The position numbers and the translations under genes are program-made. A stretch of DNA of 64,000 nt from Pratylenchus scribneri (lineage: Eukaryota; Nematoda; Chromadorea; Rhabditida; Pratylenchidae), in contig JAQSEB010000042.1 in assembly GCA_030063045.1 (NCBI GenBank), positions 2,108,001 to 2,172,000 on the forward strand. The letters run 5' to 3'. The notes under the pieces were generated by a model. It had not been told where the DNA came from. It worked only from the letters and a program-made list of their open reading frames with translations, and made no database searches. Positions 37,281 to 49,708 of the stretch are shown one piece after another (position 1 is the stretch's first letter; each line of letters begins with the position of its first letter).

Positions 37281-40200
37281 TTATTGGTGGGAATCATTTC
37301 CGGGCGAAAATCCAGACTGATCCCATTGGATGACCGGCGATAATTGATTGGACAAACTGCCGTGGGACATCAATGGGTCTTGGCCTTGGATTGGGCCTCG
37401 ATTCTGAAATGGACGAGATTAGTTTGATTATATGGCCATTTTTACACACCTGAAATGCGAATTCCTCCATACTCAATTCCGCATAATTGCCCGAATTGAA
37501 CATTTGGCCATTCCAATTGAGAGGATTTGTGCCTACAAATTTAATTTTATTTCCATTTTCCATTAAATTTCCTGAGGATATTTTTGTTCCTTATCCCAAA
37601 GAACAATTGTGCCCCTGTGGGCCCATCAAAAATAGTATTAATCACCCTTTTCTTTTTATTGCCGGGGCCAAGGAATATCCCAAGTGAGAATCAAATGATC
37701 CCCAAAAACATAAAAAGTTCAAAAAGACATATATTATAATGCCCCTGCTGGCAACATTTGTTCCCTTTTGTCTCACCAAATTCCATTGGCTGTTGTTGTG
37801 GTTGCTGTTGGCGTTGTTGTTGTTGAAGGAAATTAAGTGTTGCGGCTGTGGGTGAATTGTTGTTCTGCCCATTTCCATGCAAATAACTGGCCATATCACT
37901 TGGGGCACTTCCTATCATGAATGATTGTTGGCCACCGCCGGGATGAGGGGACAATTTAAGCAATGGCGTATGGTGATGATGATTGCCAACGCCCAATGGA
38001 CTGGTAATTTGCATTTCCTGCAAACTTGATGCAATTTTGGTGGCCGCCTGCGGTGTGCTGGATGGCGAAAAGGAATTCAATTCCTCCAACGGTTCCTGCT
38101 TAATTGATTTCCCGTGTTGGGAGGAAGTTGGCGAAAATGGGGCAAGAATTGGCAAATTGCACGGTGGCACACTGATCCCATTCTTCTCCAATTGGGCCTC
38201 CAATTCCTGCAAAATTGAATACCATTTTATCAATTTATTCATGTGAAAATGCCAAATAATAATAGTCTCAATGCCCAAAGATTAATGCCATTAGGACTTA
38301 GGAGAATTGAATGAATTAATAATAAATTTATTATATATTCTTGGAGGGACAAAATCCAAATTACCTATTTTTCTATTAGAAACCCTTGGCTTACTAATTT
38401 TCTAGCCACAAAAATCGACAAAATTTGGGGTCTAGTCTAACTATCTTATCTGCCGACATTTTTGAACAAACTATAGCGGTTTTATAGAGCCCAAATGGCA
38501 CTAAGAAAATACAATGAAACTTTTGCCAAAAAGTTCATCTTCTAGAGGGACAGTACCTCAAAGTCGAAGGAGGGGAGGTGGCTTCTAATAGAAAATGAAC
38601 GGAAATGTAAATTGGATTGGACTTACTTGAATCCGTTGGAAATATTGTTTTGTCAATTCCTCCAGTCTTGTCGTTTGTTGATGTTGCCTTCAATTCAATT
38701 TGATTGAATAAATGAATTTAGGCCAAAAAGCCAACCTAATCATAATTTCCCTATCCTTTTGCAATTGCCGAATATAATCGCAGGATGCCTTCAAGATGGT
38801 CCCTTTGTTCAATTTCATTTCCCTGAATAAAATTTTTTGACGAATTGAAAACATTTTTGGGTGGATGGAATTGGGCCAAAGATTGAAAAAAAGCATTTTT
38901 CTGCACATTTTCCATTCCCTTTCATTTTTGCTTTTTACCATGACAATGATTAATTTTTGGGTCCCTCATTGTCTTTGGCAAAAAATGGCAACAAAAATGG
39001 TAGAAAGGGGAATAAATTTTCCAAAAATGGAAATGAATTGAAAAAGTTTTATGAATGGAATTGTAATGGGATTGACCCTTGATCCTTTTAAAAACGTACT
39101 CGGCTGTTGATTTTGGCAACATCAATCCCAATTCCTTGATCCGATCATTTATGTTGTACCTTCGTCTTCGTTCAACTTTAAATTCATTTTAAACCAATTC
39201 CCATTCAACTAATTCCCTCCTTACTCATATTGTGAATGTCCTTTTTGCGCCTATCTTTGTACAATTCGGCCTCCGTCAAATTGTTCAAATCTCGTTGAAT
39301 ATTATTATTTGTTGTTGATTGGCCTCCATTCATTGTTGCCCCACTTCCTCCACTTCCGCTGCTATTCCCGGGTCCGGCACCCCCACGGCGAATGAAATTC
39401 CTTAAAAAAATGGAAATTGGTGGAATTGGACAAAATTCGGCCAGAATAGAGAGGGAGGGAATGAATTCCCGGATATTTTTGTGTGGCACCTGAGCACAAT
39501 TTCGCGGAGTCTTTCACCGCCTCTTGGGCTTGAATTTGATGTGGATGGGCCAATTCCCATTAATGGATTATTTCCCACCATATTCAACATTCCAATCATT
39601 CTAATTTCCTCCTCATCATCTTCTTCACCTCCTCCATCAAAACTATTATTATTGTTTTGTTTTTCCAATTTTTGCCTTTTCCCAATTTTTCCTCCTCCTC
39701 CTCCTTCTCCATTTTCCAATGCCAATTTTTGTTGGCCCTCATCAATAACGTACTCAATTTCGCAGGAAGTTGGCGCAGATGAGGAAATTATTTGCCGAAA
39801 GTCACTTTCATTTTTTGGGCTATACAGGTTGAAGCCACCGCCACCCGTTTGGAAACCGGGTGAGCCACTTTGGATGGAGGCATTCTGTCAGGGTGATGGG
39901 AAGGAATATTCATTTTTATTGAAAGATATTGGAATTAAATATTCATTTTATTTTAGGTAAATTAAATATTTTTCATCATTTTTGTTTGAATTTTTACAGT
40001 GCAAACCGATGAATCCCTGCTGCACGCAGTGTGCAACGGAATTGGCCTGCTATTTTGTTGGCCGGACATATTTTCGGCACAACTATAGCTGTTGGGCATC
40101 TTCATGGGGAATGGATAATATTCGAATATTATTTGGTCTTTTGGCCAAACCTGGTGCTGCTGATTCACAGCCCTTTGCCTCAAATTGTGGACTTGTTCGC

Positions 40201-40388
40201 CCTCAAGCGAGAGGATTTCGTCAATGATGAATTCGTCCAACTTTAATTCAAATTCATTCAACAAAATGAATGGCATCCCTCTAATTATTAACCTGCTGTT
40301 GGTTTTTCTCCCTTTGTTGGTCCTCTAAATGCTGTTGTGCAGCAATTTGTTGTTGTTGTTGCTGAGATTGAAGGAAATTTTGGAGCAT
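37281..40388 (-). CDS. hlh-30: bHLH-leucine zipper transcription factor, MITF/TFEB family (HLH-30)
   Basis: About eleven exons read from ATG at 40388 to TAA at 37281. The N-terminus [14 protein letters not shown] is Gln-rich, as in MITF/TFEB. An acidic activation motif ([13 protein letters not shown]) follows, then a Gly/Asp-rich linker. The pre-basic motif is [18 protein letters not shown]. The basic helix-loop-helix is [20 protein letters not shown]...[22 protein letters not shown], split over three exons and keeping the DNA-contacting His, Glu and Arg residues. A zipper ([13 protein letters not shown], then [10 protein letters not shown]) follows. The C-terminus is Gln/His/Pro-rich and ends DPLMSHGSL...SPGNDSHQ. 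Family members bind CACGTG E-boxes and drive lysosome, autophagy and starvation genes under TORC1 and Rag control. The gene converges on SHOC2. Intron 38.28-38.63 kb is longer than the rest. Confidence 0.92.
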
Positions 40389-42651
40389 TTTTCAAAAGGG
40401 GGGAATTTGGCCACACCAATTTGGAATTGGATTGGCTCGATTATTCTTTTTTTTTGGTTTACTTTCAAATCAATTGGTGAAATTTTGCACTTTTTCTGCA
40501 ATGAATTTGGGAGGAATTATGGAAAACCCCAAATTTGGAGGATAATTCCAAAATCGAATTGGCCTTTCCCAAATGGTTTTTGATTTTTTATACATAAAGG
40601 GCACAGCACATCGGTGAAAGTGAGGCGAACGAACGAACAAAACAGGAAAGAAGGAAAAGACAAAAGACCGGTGGACGGCTGCCATTAAATGTTTTGGCCA
40701 AAGATTGGAATTGGCACGCAAACCGCAAATTGGGGAAGGGGGGTTTGCAACAGTGAAATTATATTGGATTGATAAAGCCAATTCCTCTCCTCCATTTTTG
40801 CAAATTAAGCGAAAAATTGTGAAGAACCAAATTCAAAGCAGAATAATTTTGAATGCCCCTTTTGGTCCTAATTTGGATATAATTGAGGGAAATTGGAGTA
40901 AAGTATGAAAATGTGGGGAGGGGAAGTAGAATGGCCTAATTGAGTACATTTTGGAAAGGGATATTCAATGGAAAATGAGCCAATTGCAAAATTTGCTTGA
41001 TCATCAAAAAATTTGTGGCCATTTCGTTGATCTTGATCGGTGGAAGGAAGATTGGCGACTGCCCAAAATGAGTTTTGCTCATTTCATTATAGCCCAATGT
41101 GGGTTGTTTTTTTATTTTTTAAATAACATAAGTAGACGAGAATGGTCGGCTCCTTTTTGACTAAAGGAAACTTGCGGCCACTGTGTCCCGGATTGTTGTT
41201 TTTCCCATCGGCGGGATTGTGTCCTCCTTTAAAGCCACAAAAGAGAATGAAAAGAATGGGCCAGACGCCAACTCAGCATTGTGGCCTATTGGGACAAAAT
41301 GTGAATTCAATGGGGCCATAATAATTCGTTGGTCACAAATCAGTTTAGTAAAAGCATCAATCGCGAATTGGCGAACCAAAAAATGCGGAGGCACAAAATG
41401 GATGGGGGACACTTATCGACGGACAGAGGAGGGGAAGATAATAGTTGGCGGAGGGGGGGGGGAACATTGAACAAAACTCCGTCTTGGCCCCTTGCCTCTA
41501 ATGAATGGCGTTTAATCAGCATCCCCCGTCCCCTCCCCCTAATCATGTTCAGTGTTCTGGCCGATTGGGTCCATTTCTTTCTGATTTCGTCCCATTCATT
41601 CTCGGTTTGGTCCCCGGGAATTGGGAAGAGGAGGCAAAAGGCAAAAAGGGGGAAAGCTCCGAACAGGAGCAGAGCAAAGCGAATGCATCGATTGGGTCGT
41701 CCCCCGCGGCCTCGTTTCTCCCCTCCAGCATCGCCCATTCCCGACCGTGGCCCTCTCCCCAATGGACGAGAGTCTGGAAGCCTTCTTTCTTTTCTTCGCC
41801 TCACTCTTGCCAGCCTCCTCCTTCCTTCCCTCTTTTGCCTCTCGAACTGATAATATGAAAGAAGGAAAGCGAATGCTCGCTCCCTCCGGCGTAGTTTTCC
41901 CCCAAAAAGTAGTTGGCAGACGGCCAAGGGGAATGCGAGCGGCTGGAGGGAAAAAATGAAGGCAGAAGAGAATGGGAAGATAAAATTAATTGATTGTGCT
42001 GGAGGAATTCGTCGCGATAATTTCCGAATGGATGATGGAATGGGAAAATGGGGGGGGGGAGGGGTGGTTGGAGAGTGGCAGCCGGTTGGCGGCGAAGGAC
42101 ACATTTTTACGTCGTTTTTTATTCGGGCCTTTCATAGAGTCGCGTGGTCCCTTTCCCCCTTAAGGGAAAAACCCGGGGGGCCGGCGTGGTCTTATAAATT
42201 GTTCATTTCGGCCTTGATAGGGAGAAGAAATGTGGAATGAAATGGGGGATTGGATTGGATTATGGGAGGAATTTGTTGGTTGCGAAATGTTTTCTTTTTT
42301 ATGTCAAAAGGAAAAGGTGGCTCCCGTCGAGAAAGGGCAACAGACGGCCGGCGGCTGCCATCAGCCAAAGACCGGCTGGAAATACATAAAAATATATTGG
42401 GCTCTGGGGAAGATTGGCAGCAGAATATAAAAATGGGGGAGCTCCGCGTGGTGGCGCCAATATATGGGGGGGGGGGGGAGCAGATGGGGGAATTGCGCTT
42501 TGGGGCGAGAGTGGTTGGTCGAGTATTTTGTGTGATGGAACATTATTGTGGAATTGGAGTTGGGGGACTGCCCGTTTTCGTTTTGTGTCCGCCCTTTTGA
42601 GAAAAATGGAAAGGACACATTAAAACCCAGAGGGGTGGCTGCCGGCGGAAC

Positions 42652-42657
42652 CACGTG
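42652..42657. promoter_or_regulatory. CACGTG E-box upstream of hlh-30
   Basis: Palindromic CCACGTGG sits about 2.26 kb before the hlh-30 start codon. MITF/TFEB factors bind CACGTG and are known to autoregulate, so it is a candidate feedback site. A single 6-mer can occur by chance. Confidence 0.3.
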
Positions 42658-43554
42658 GAGTGAATGAATGGGGGGGGGGGGGGGGCTGGCCAAAGATGAG
42701 AAGGGGGGCTAGGCAACGGCACCCAAACAACCAGCCAACTCCTCGCATTGCCTCCACCGGCCCACATTTTGACGTTTACATTCTCCAGCAATCCACCTCG
42801 TCCCCCAGCCAAACTTCTCCTCGTGGTTTGGCTTTGGCCATTCCCTTCATTTATTTTTGAAATTAACTCATCGACGAGGGACCAACCAAGGGAAAATACT
42901 TTGAAGGGGATTCATTTCAAAATTATTTCCCATTTGAATGGATGGAAGTGAATTTGTGAGATGGTTTTTTGTTTGAGAATTTTTGAGGCAAAAGATCAAA
43001 AAATATTTAACGAGGAAATGGGGCAAAAGGTGTGCAATGCATTCATTGATTGGTTTGGCCAAAATGTTGGGAAAAAGCTGAGCAAATTCTATTTTTCTTT
43101 TTTTTGGAAATGAAAATTTGGGCAAAATCCATTTGAAAGGGTAAATGAGGAGGAGGCGAGGGTGGGCAAGAAAAAGGCAAGCATCAAGATTGGAAAGGGA
43201 ATAAATGAATGAATGAATGGGATTGGAAGGTGGATTTGATTGTTTGTTGGAAGAAGAAGGTGGTTGTGGGGAGGAAAGGCATATCCCCAAATGATTATTC
43301 TATAATATTTTCCATTTTAATATATAATTGTTGACTTAATATTTTAAAAAGTAGGAAATTATTTTTAAAAACTCATTTAAACAATTAATAAAATATAAGC
43401 AAGAATGATGGAGATTAAGAAAACTATTAAATAGGTTTAAAATTTAAAAAGGCTTTATAATTTTATTATTTAAATCGATCGACAATCCAAAAAGAAAATG
43501 GGTAGAACACTGGAGCTTCTGGGAATGGAAAAAAAAGGTTCTCTCGTTTATTAT

Positions 43555-43605
43555 TACTGTAATAAAAGGAAAGGAAAGGAAAAGAAAAGAAAGGAAAGAG
43601 AAGAG
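43555..43605. repeat. Purine-rich GGAAA/GAAAA simple repeat
   Basis: Short stretch of AAAGGAAAGGAAAGAAAAG-like words on the plus strand in otherwise unremarkable intergenic sequence. Confidence 0.7.
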
Positions 43606-43959
43606 GGCACTGATTGAACCTCAAGGCATTTTAGATAGATTTTCTTTGAGGATTCTCTTTGACCAATTGAAGAGGGTGGATGCTGGGTGGGTATATTTAT
43701 ATTGTATCTGTACTGTAACTGGGCATCTTTATCAAATGGTGAATCTTCGCCAAATGAGGCAAAAATGGGGAAAAATTTTTTAAAATGTTCAGATCATTCG
43801 ATCCAAAATTCTCACCAGCAAATGTCTTTTAAATAGCTAGATCCCAATTAAAATATTTATATATTTTTTTTGATCAATTCTTAGAAATTAATAAAAAAAA
43901 TGGCTAATTTTAGTCCGATATTTCAGCGCTAATTCATTCGGCTTCTTTTGTGTTTCATC

Positions 43960-44325
43960 TTTTAATTCCGCCTGTTTGTGCTTTGACCAAATAATTCCGC
44001 CTGTTTGTGTTTCATTTAAATAATTCCGCCTGTTTGTGTTTCATCTAAATAATTCCGCCTGTTTATGTTTTGCCCAAATAATTCCGCCTGTTTGTGTTTC
44101 ATTTAAATAATTCCGCCTGTTTGTGTTTCACCTAAATAATTCCGCCTGTTTGTGTTTTGCCCAAATAATTCCGCCTGTTTGTGTTTTGCCCCAACTAATT
44201 CCGCCTGTTTGTATTTTGCCCCAACTAATTCCGCCTGTTTGTATTTTGCCCCAACTAATTCCGCCTGTTTGTATTTTGCCCCAACTAATTCCGCCTGTTT
44301 GTATTTCATCAAATTAATTCCTCTA
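43960..44325. repeat. 29-30-bp minisatellite, locus A
   Basis: Roughly twelve copies of a unit with core AATTCCGCCTGTTTGTG, followed by TTTCATCTAAAT or TTTTGCCCCAACT variants. The last five units are a homogenised 30-bp version. The minus-strand frame repeating KYKQAELVGA arises from the 30-bp units and is not a gene. The same family recurs at 55.73-56.17 kb. Confidence 0.93.
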
Positions 44326-44687
44326 GTTTTGTGTTTTTATTTTATTTACAATTCTTTTGGAAATATGAATGAATAAAACTTTAAAATCTTATTTTTACCC
44401 TTTGAACTATCAATTATTCCTATAAATGATAATTGACACAAATTTTGTTAAGTTACAATGTCTATTCAATCCAATTGAATGGAGAGGAGGGAAAGCATGC
44501 TCAGAGGAAATACTAGTAATCTCATAATGCAATTTTCATTTATAAATTTGAAGATTATTATTATTAAATATATTTATTAAATGGCAAGAAATCACAATAT
44601 TCAAAATGAAGGTGTATTGACTTTGATTAGAGAAATGGATGGATGAAGCAAAAATGTACAAATGCCAATGCCAATTAGAATTATTTG

Positions 44688-47600
44688 TTATTTCATTGTT
44701 TTCCCCTTTGTTGCCATTTCCTTGACGAGGTGTTTTCGAATTCGTTCACTGGCCTCCCTTTCAATCCATGACAATTTTCTTCTCAAATAATCCTGCAAAA
44801 ATTGGATTTCTTTCATCCAATCATTTCCCTTTTAAAACTGACCATTTCCACTCGCAATTGATCTGGCCATAAATTGAGCACAATTCTCTCCACCAAATTC
44901 AATTCGCCCAATGAACGAATTGAATGGAGCAGAAGGCGGGCCATTCGATTCGATTTCCCAGTATTGACGGCAAAAAGAATTTGCCTTTCATGAATATTTA
45001 ATTGCTGAGAAAGGGCAGTCCAAAAAAGTTCTCGAAATTTTCGATTATATTGGATGGTGTAGCCATTCTAAAAATATATAAAAAAATATTTTAAATTTGA
45101 ATTAAATTAAATTACAATTAATGTTGTGGAATAGACGATGGCATTTCGAGTGCGCATTATTTCGGCAATTGATTGGCGAACCAATGATTCATCCTGAACA
45201 CATTGGGAGGCCAATTGCCGAATTACTGCGGCAAAAGTTGGCGAATTTGGCTGTTTGAGTAGGCCCAAAAGAAGAGCAATTTCGGATGGGCCGGAATGAG
45301 CAAAAAGATGATGGCAAATTGCAGCCAACTGTTGATGATTGTCGGCGGCCAATGCCGTTGGATAGGCCAACCATTTTCGCACCTTAATATATATTATATT
45401 TAAGAATTCATAAATGAATTCATTCTTGCCTGTTTACTCTCGGCACAAGTACCCAAATTGGCAGCACACCTCAATTGATATAATTTGGCCAATCGAAGGG
45501 GACTGAGCAGCCAAAGGGCAGCCAATTCAGGATCAGTCCCTTCGGCTGCGGCCATTATCAATTGTCGATCCATTTGCCGAATGACCGGCAAAAAATGGAC
45601 CAACATTTGGCCAAAAACTTCACTGGCCGAAAATAATTCCAACAAAGAATGGAGGGCATCCAATCCAACCAACAAAACACCCAAATCATCTTCATTGGCC
45701 AAATAACTGCAGGGAGAATTGGAGGGTGATTGGGGGATTGAAGGAAGGGGAGATGGATCCAAAAACCTGAGTAATTGGACGAATAAATGGGGATGAGTGG
45801 ATTCCCTGAGGAAACATTCGGCATCAACAATTAATTGCATTCTGGACATTGTTGGCACTTCTTGATGATTTTTGTGCAACTAAAATGGCACAAAAAATAA
45901 ATAATAAATTTTGTACTAAATACTTGGGCAATTAGCATTTGCCAATTTTGCCGATCATAATTCACTCGATAGGCATAAACCCAATGTGGATTGGCCAACA
46001 TGAATTGATTCTGGTCCAATCCAACATCCACAAAACGAATTGTCTCATTCAACAACCAAAATTGACGAACAGTTTGGCCTCGGGGCGACCGAATAGAGCC
46101 AAATGAATAACTGAATGGGATTGGCCAAATTGGGCCCAAATTGGCGGCCTTCCCCCTTTGTGCCCGCATTTGACGTCTTTTGGAATCATCCATCGTCGAT
46201 TTTGATGGCAAAAATCGTACTCGCGTTTCGGATTCTTTTGTCCGTTCATTTTGTTGTTTCCTCAGGGAAAATATGGGTGGCCCACTAAATTCTTCCTCCT
46301 TTTCCTCTCCTTTCCATTTTCTTCTCAATGAATGTTGCTTTTTCATTTTTCGTTCCTTTTTCCTTTTGTTTACTCCTTCATTTTTTGGCCAAAACAATGT
46401 TGATTCATCATCGAATGCTTTTTCCGTTGATTTAATTGTTTTATTTTCCTCCTTTTCCTCCCATTCTTCGGCCATCCACCAAAGAATGCCGTCAATATCT
46501 TCCCTTGCCGCCTCCTCCCTTTCCGAATATAATTCTCCCTGTTCTGCCAATCCAAATCCACTTCTTCCATGCCTTCTTCTCCTTCTTGTCCATCTTTTAC
46601 TTCTGCCCTTTTCGCCCAATTCGATTCTCATTTTTTGCATAATTTCATCGTCCAAATAGGCCAAATGTCTATTTCGATCCGCTGGCCTTTGCTCCAATCG
46701 AATTGATTGATCCCCATAGCTTCTGGCCACCTCCAATTCTGGCACTCCTTTATTCAGAAGCCATGCCTCCAATGAATCCTTCAATCGCACCTAAATTCCA
46801 ATCAAATTTCAATTTATTTTTTTTGTTATTTTCCATACTAGATCTGCCCCATGGTCGGCATGTGTTGGAAATGCCGTCCAAATTGCCCTTCGATCCACTG
46901 ATTGGAATGCATTTTCCCGCAAAAATCGAGCAATTCCAGCTCGAAATTCGGCTGGGCCAACCAAATCCTTGAGCATTTTGACCATCACCGCCCCTTTTGT
47001 GTACAATTGGATTCCATCAAAAATTCGATCCAATTGGCGGGAACTCCGCAAAGGGCGGACCAAGGCGGAACGGCCATCCGTGGATTGCCGATTGATTAAT
47101 TCGATCAATCGCAGATAATATTCATGTTCGGTCAAATGTGGATGGTGGAGGGCATTGAGGAAATCGAACACAAAATATGTGGCAAATCCCTCACTCAGCC
47201 ACAATTCCTCCCAATCCCAAACACTGACCAAATTGCCAAACCTTAAATTGAATGAATTAATTCAAAATTATGGCCAATTTTTGGACCATTGATGTGCCAA
47301 TTCGTGGGTGATCACTTTTTCAATTCGATATTGTTCCGCCAATCTGTCGACGGCCACCAAACTTTGTTGTTGTTGTTCGCGTGCCCTTTCCTCCCTGGAT
47401 GAACTGCCACTGTCAATATTGCTCATTGGCAATGTGCCATCGCCGGTTGCCATTCGCACAATGTCCGAATGGAGAACAATTAGTCCCCAATTCTCCATTC
47501 CGCCCACTGGGAATTTTGGTGCCAAAAAAATGTCCATTTTGGCCAAAGGATATTTCACCTGAATTCATCTCAAATTTATGATGGAATATTCCCCTCATTT

Positions 47601-49708
47601 TTAAACCCCAAAATCCTCTTGAAGTTTGTCGAAAATTATTGGCGAAAAATTGGCCACAAATTGTGCTGACAATAAATTCTCCGGGGCACTCCAAACATTC
47701 ATTGAAATATTCCCTTTTGTGGTGCGCACCTCCAAAGGGGCGAATGGGCTGGTGGCAAATGCCAACAAATACAATGGCATTGGAGGGGTTGTACCAAAAT
47801 GGGTGGTTCGAACAAAGGCACCACCACCGCCCATTTGAGGGGTTTTTTGTTCATTTGAATGGATGAGGGGTGCAGAATTGGTGAGAATGGGACAATCGGC
47901 AAAATGGCGAATTGAAACATTGAAAGTGGACCGGAATCTGGGCTCATCCCAACCAGGCAAAAATGTCCTCGCAAAATTTGGTTCAAATTTTGTGGCAAAA
48001 CCGGCCACCAATGATCTTTTCTCCTCGCCTTGACCATCATCCCCTTCGGCAATTGTGGCCCCAGGAAAGCAATGGGTCCCCTCAATTTCGGATTGGCAAA
48101 TTCTCGTCCGGAATTCCATTTCCAGCCAATACCTTAATTTATTTTTGGCCCAATTCCCATAATTCCCTTTCCTCGCTCACCATCCTGTCCTCATCCTTTC
48201 ACCCAAAACCAATCTGATTAATTCCCTTTCAGCGTGCCTTTTCACCGATTTAACTTCCATCCCAGATTTGCCCATTTCATTTTGTCGGAATAGCCGAATT
48301 CTTTGAATGAAAATATTTGTTCCCGCGTGGAAAATCAATTCATCGTCGGTGGCATTGCCAAAAGCTTCCAACAAAATTGAAAGATTCCCTCGAATTTGTG
48401 GAGGCTCAACGACGCCATAAAATTCAGTTAAATCCAACTTAAAATATAAATATATTTTTGTGTTTTTCCTCCAAATATTCCTCACTTCCACATTATAATG
48501 CCTTGGCACGACAGTGCTTGGCAATGGAATCAATGGAATATCTGGGCCGGGAATGGACATTGAACGATGCACAATTGGCCCATTGCCAAGTTGATATGAA
48601 GGGGATTGAGGTGGCAAAAGAATGAATTGATCGTCTTCATCCCATGGATCGATGGCATCGGATGAATCCAATTGGGGTGGATAAACCTCTCGAAGGGAGG
48701 GAACACTCTGTCGACTTCTTTCAACATTCTTTTAGAGGGAAAAATTGATTAAATTTAAATTTATTTTGTTTTTTGCCACTTTTTTGAATTCCATTTCCCT
48801 TTGCTCGTCGACCGTGGGCAACCCGTGGTTATTTGTTATGGAAAGCGATGGTGGCGGAGGAAATGGCGATGATAGAATTGGCATTGAATTTGTTGAGGAG
48901 GAGGAGGAAGTGATGTTAGTCTTCATTTTATGAGGGAATAAGCAATAAAAATAAATAAAAGCAATCTTTTTTTTGCATATTTTTATGTGTGCAATCACCC
49001 AAAAAAAATACCTTATTTGAGGGTAAATGAGCTTCGGCAGCGAAATGGCCAATGAGAAATGCGAGGAAAAGTGCCAAAACAAAAATGGCATTCAGCAAAA
49101 GGCAAAGGACACATTTGCCAAAAAGGCCAGTGCCCGGTTGTTGTTTTTCCCGAAAATGTTGATGCCCATCCATAGGTGCCATCTCATCCAAATTTTCTAA
49201 AAAAAATATAAATTAAAATATTTTAATTTACAAAAAAGGACAAACTTGCTGGCAATTTTGATGGTTTTGCCAATGTTTTGACGAATGCCTGGGGCAAAGC
49301 CTTTGGAGGCAAATGATTGGGCAAAGGGGAATATCGGGATGGATGAGGGGTCAGGGAAGGATGCCGGTAATAATGAATGGGCGATTGGACGGGGGATGGG
49401 CCCAAACTGGGCAAACTGGCCAAACGGGAATTGGCCGAAAATGGCTCCAACTCATCGGCAGCCCGAATGTATGTTCGAGGGACGGAAGTGAATGATTGGC
49501 ACATTCCACTCTCTGCAATGAAAGAATGAATAAAAATGTGCAAAGCACCAATTCAATGTGCCCCAAAAATATATATTTTCATTTTTGATTGGCCATATGC
49601 CTTCCTTCCCCCTTCCCCTCTTGCCCTTGGCCCACCTCTCAAAGGCAATGAGGATGGCCCCATCATCGTCCGTTCATGCCTTCCATTTCCATGATGGTTG
49701 GCCATCAT
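44688..49708 (-). CDS. Membrane-anchored M1 zinc aminopeptidase (aminopeptidase N-like)
   Basis: About fourteen exons, from ATG at 49708 (MMANHHGNGRHERTMM) to TAA at 44688. A cytoplasmic tail of roughly 130 residues leads to one transmembrane anchor (CVLCLLLNAIFVLALFLAFLIGHF), giving type II topology. The N-terminal saddle domain contains FLPGWDEPRFRSTFNVSI. The catalytic domain has GGMENWGLIVLHSD (usual motif GAMEN), zinc motif HELAHQW followed by LWLSEGFATYF, and the catalytic Tyr motif QLYTKGAVMVKML. The Zn ligands and general-base Glu are therefore intact. The C-terminal ERAP1-like helical domain spans several exons, ending EMATKGKTMK. The enzyme would cleave N-terminal residues from extracellular peptides. 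Exon 46793-45925 inserts about 170 charged Arg/Lys/Glu-rich residues into the beta-sandwich domain, which ordinary M1 enzymes lack. Substrate preference cannot be told. Confidence 0.9.

Larger units (their letters stand above)
40389..43960. other. Upstream region of hlh-30 with a GC-rich block
   Basis: The segment 41.4-42.8 kb is clearly GC-richer than the rest of the window and carries G-runs (42047-42060, 42467-42478, 42669-42684) and open frames on both strands up to 254 codons. These frames are Arg/Pro/Gly-rich, overlap each other and show no domain, so I read them as a by-product of composition. A CACGTG E-box lies at 42652-42657. It may be the hlh-30 promoter or contain 5' exons of alternative isoforms. 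Confidence 0.4.

Noticed and set aside
41340..42104. 254-codon minus-strand frame
   Set aside because: Lies in a GC-rich block with overlapping open frames in several phases on both strands; Arg/Pro-rich, no domain, no exon structure.
43960..44330. Regularly spaced direct repeats resembling a CRISPR array
   Set aside because: Units are contiguous 29-30-bp tandem copies without unique spacers, in a nematode genome; it is a minisatellite.
45831..46790. Whole 319-codon minus frame as a separate gene
   Set aside because: It is an exon of the M1 aminopeptidase, with GVPELEV and WPIPFSYSF domain motifs on either side of the charged insert.
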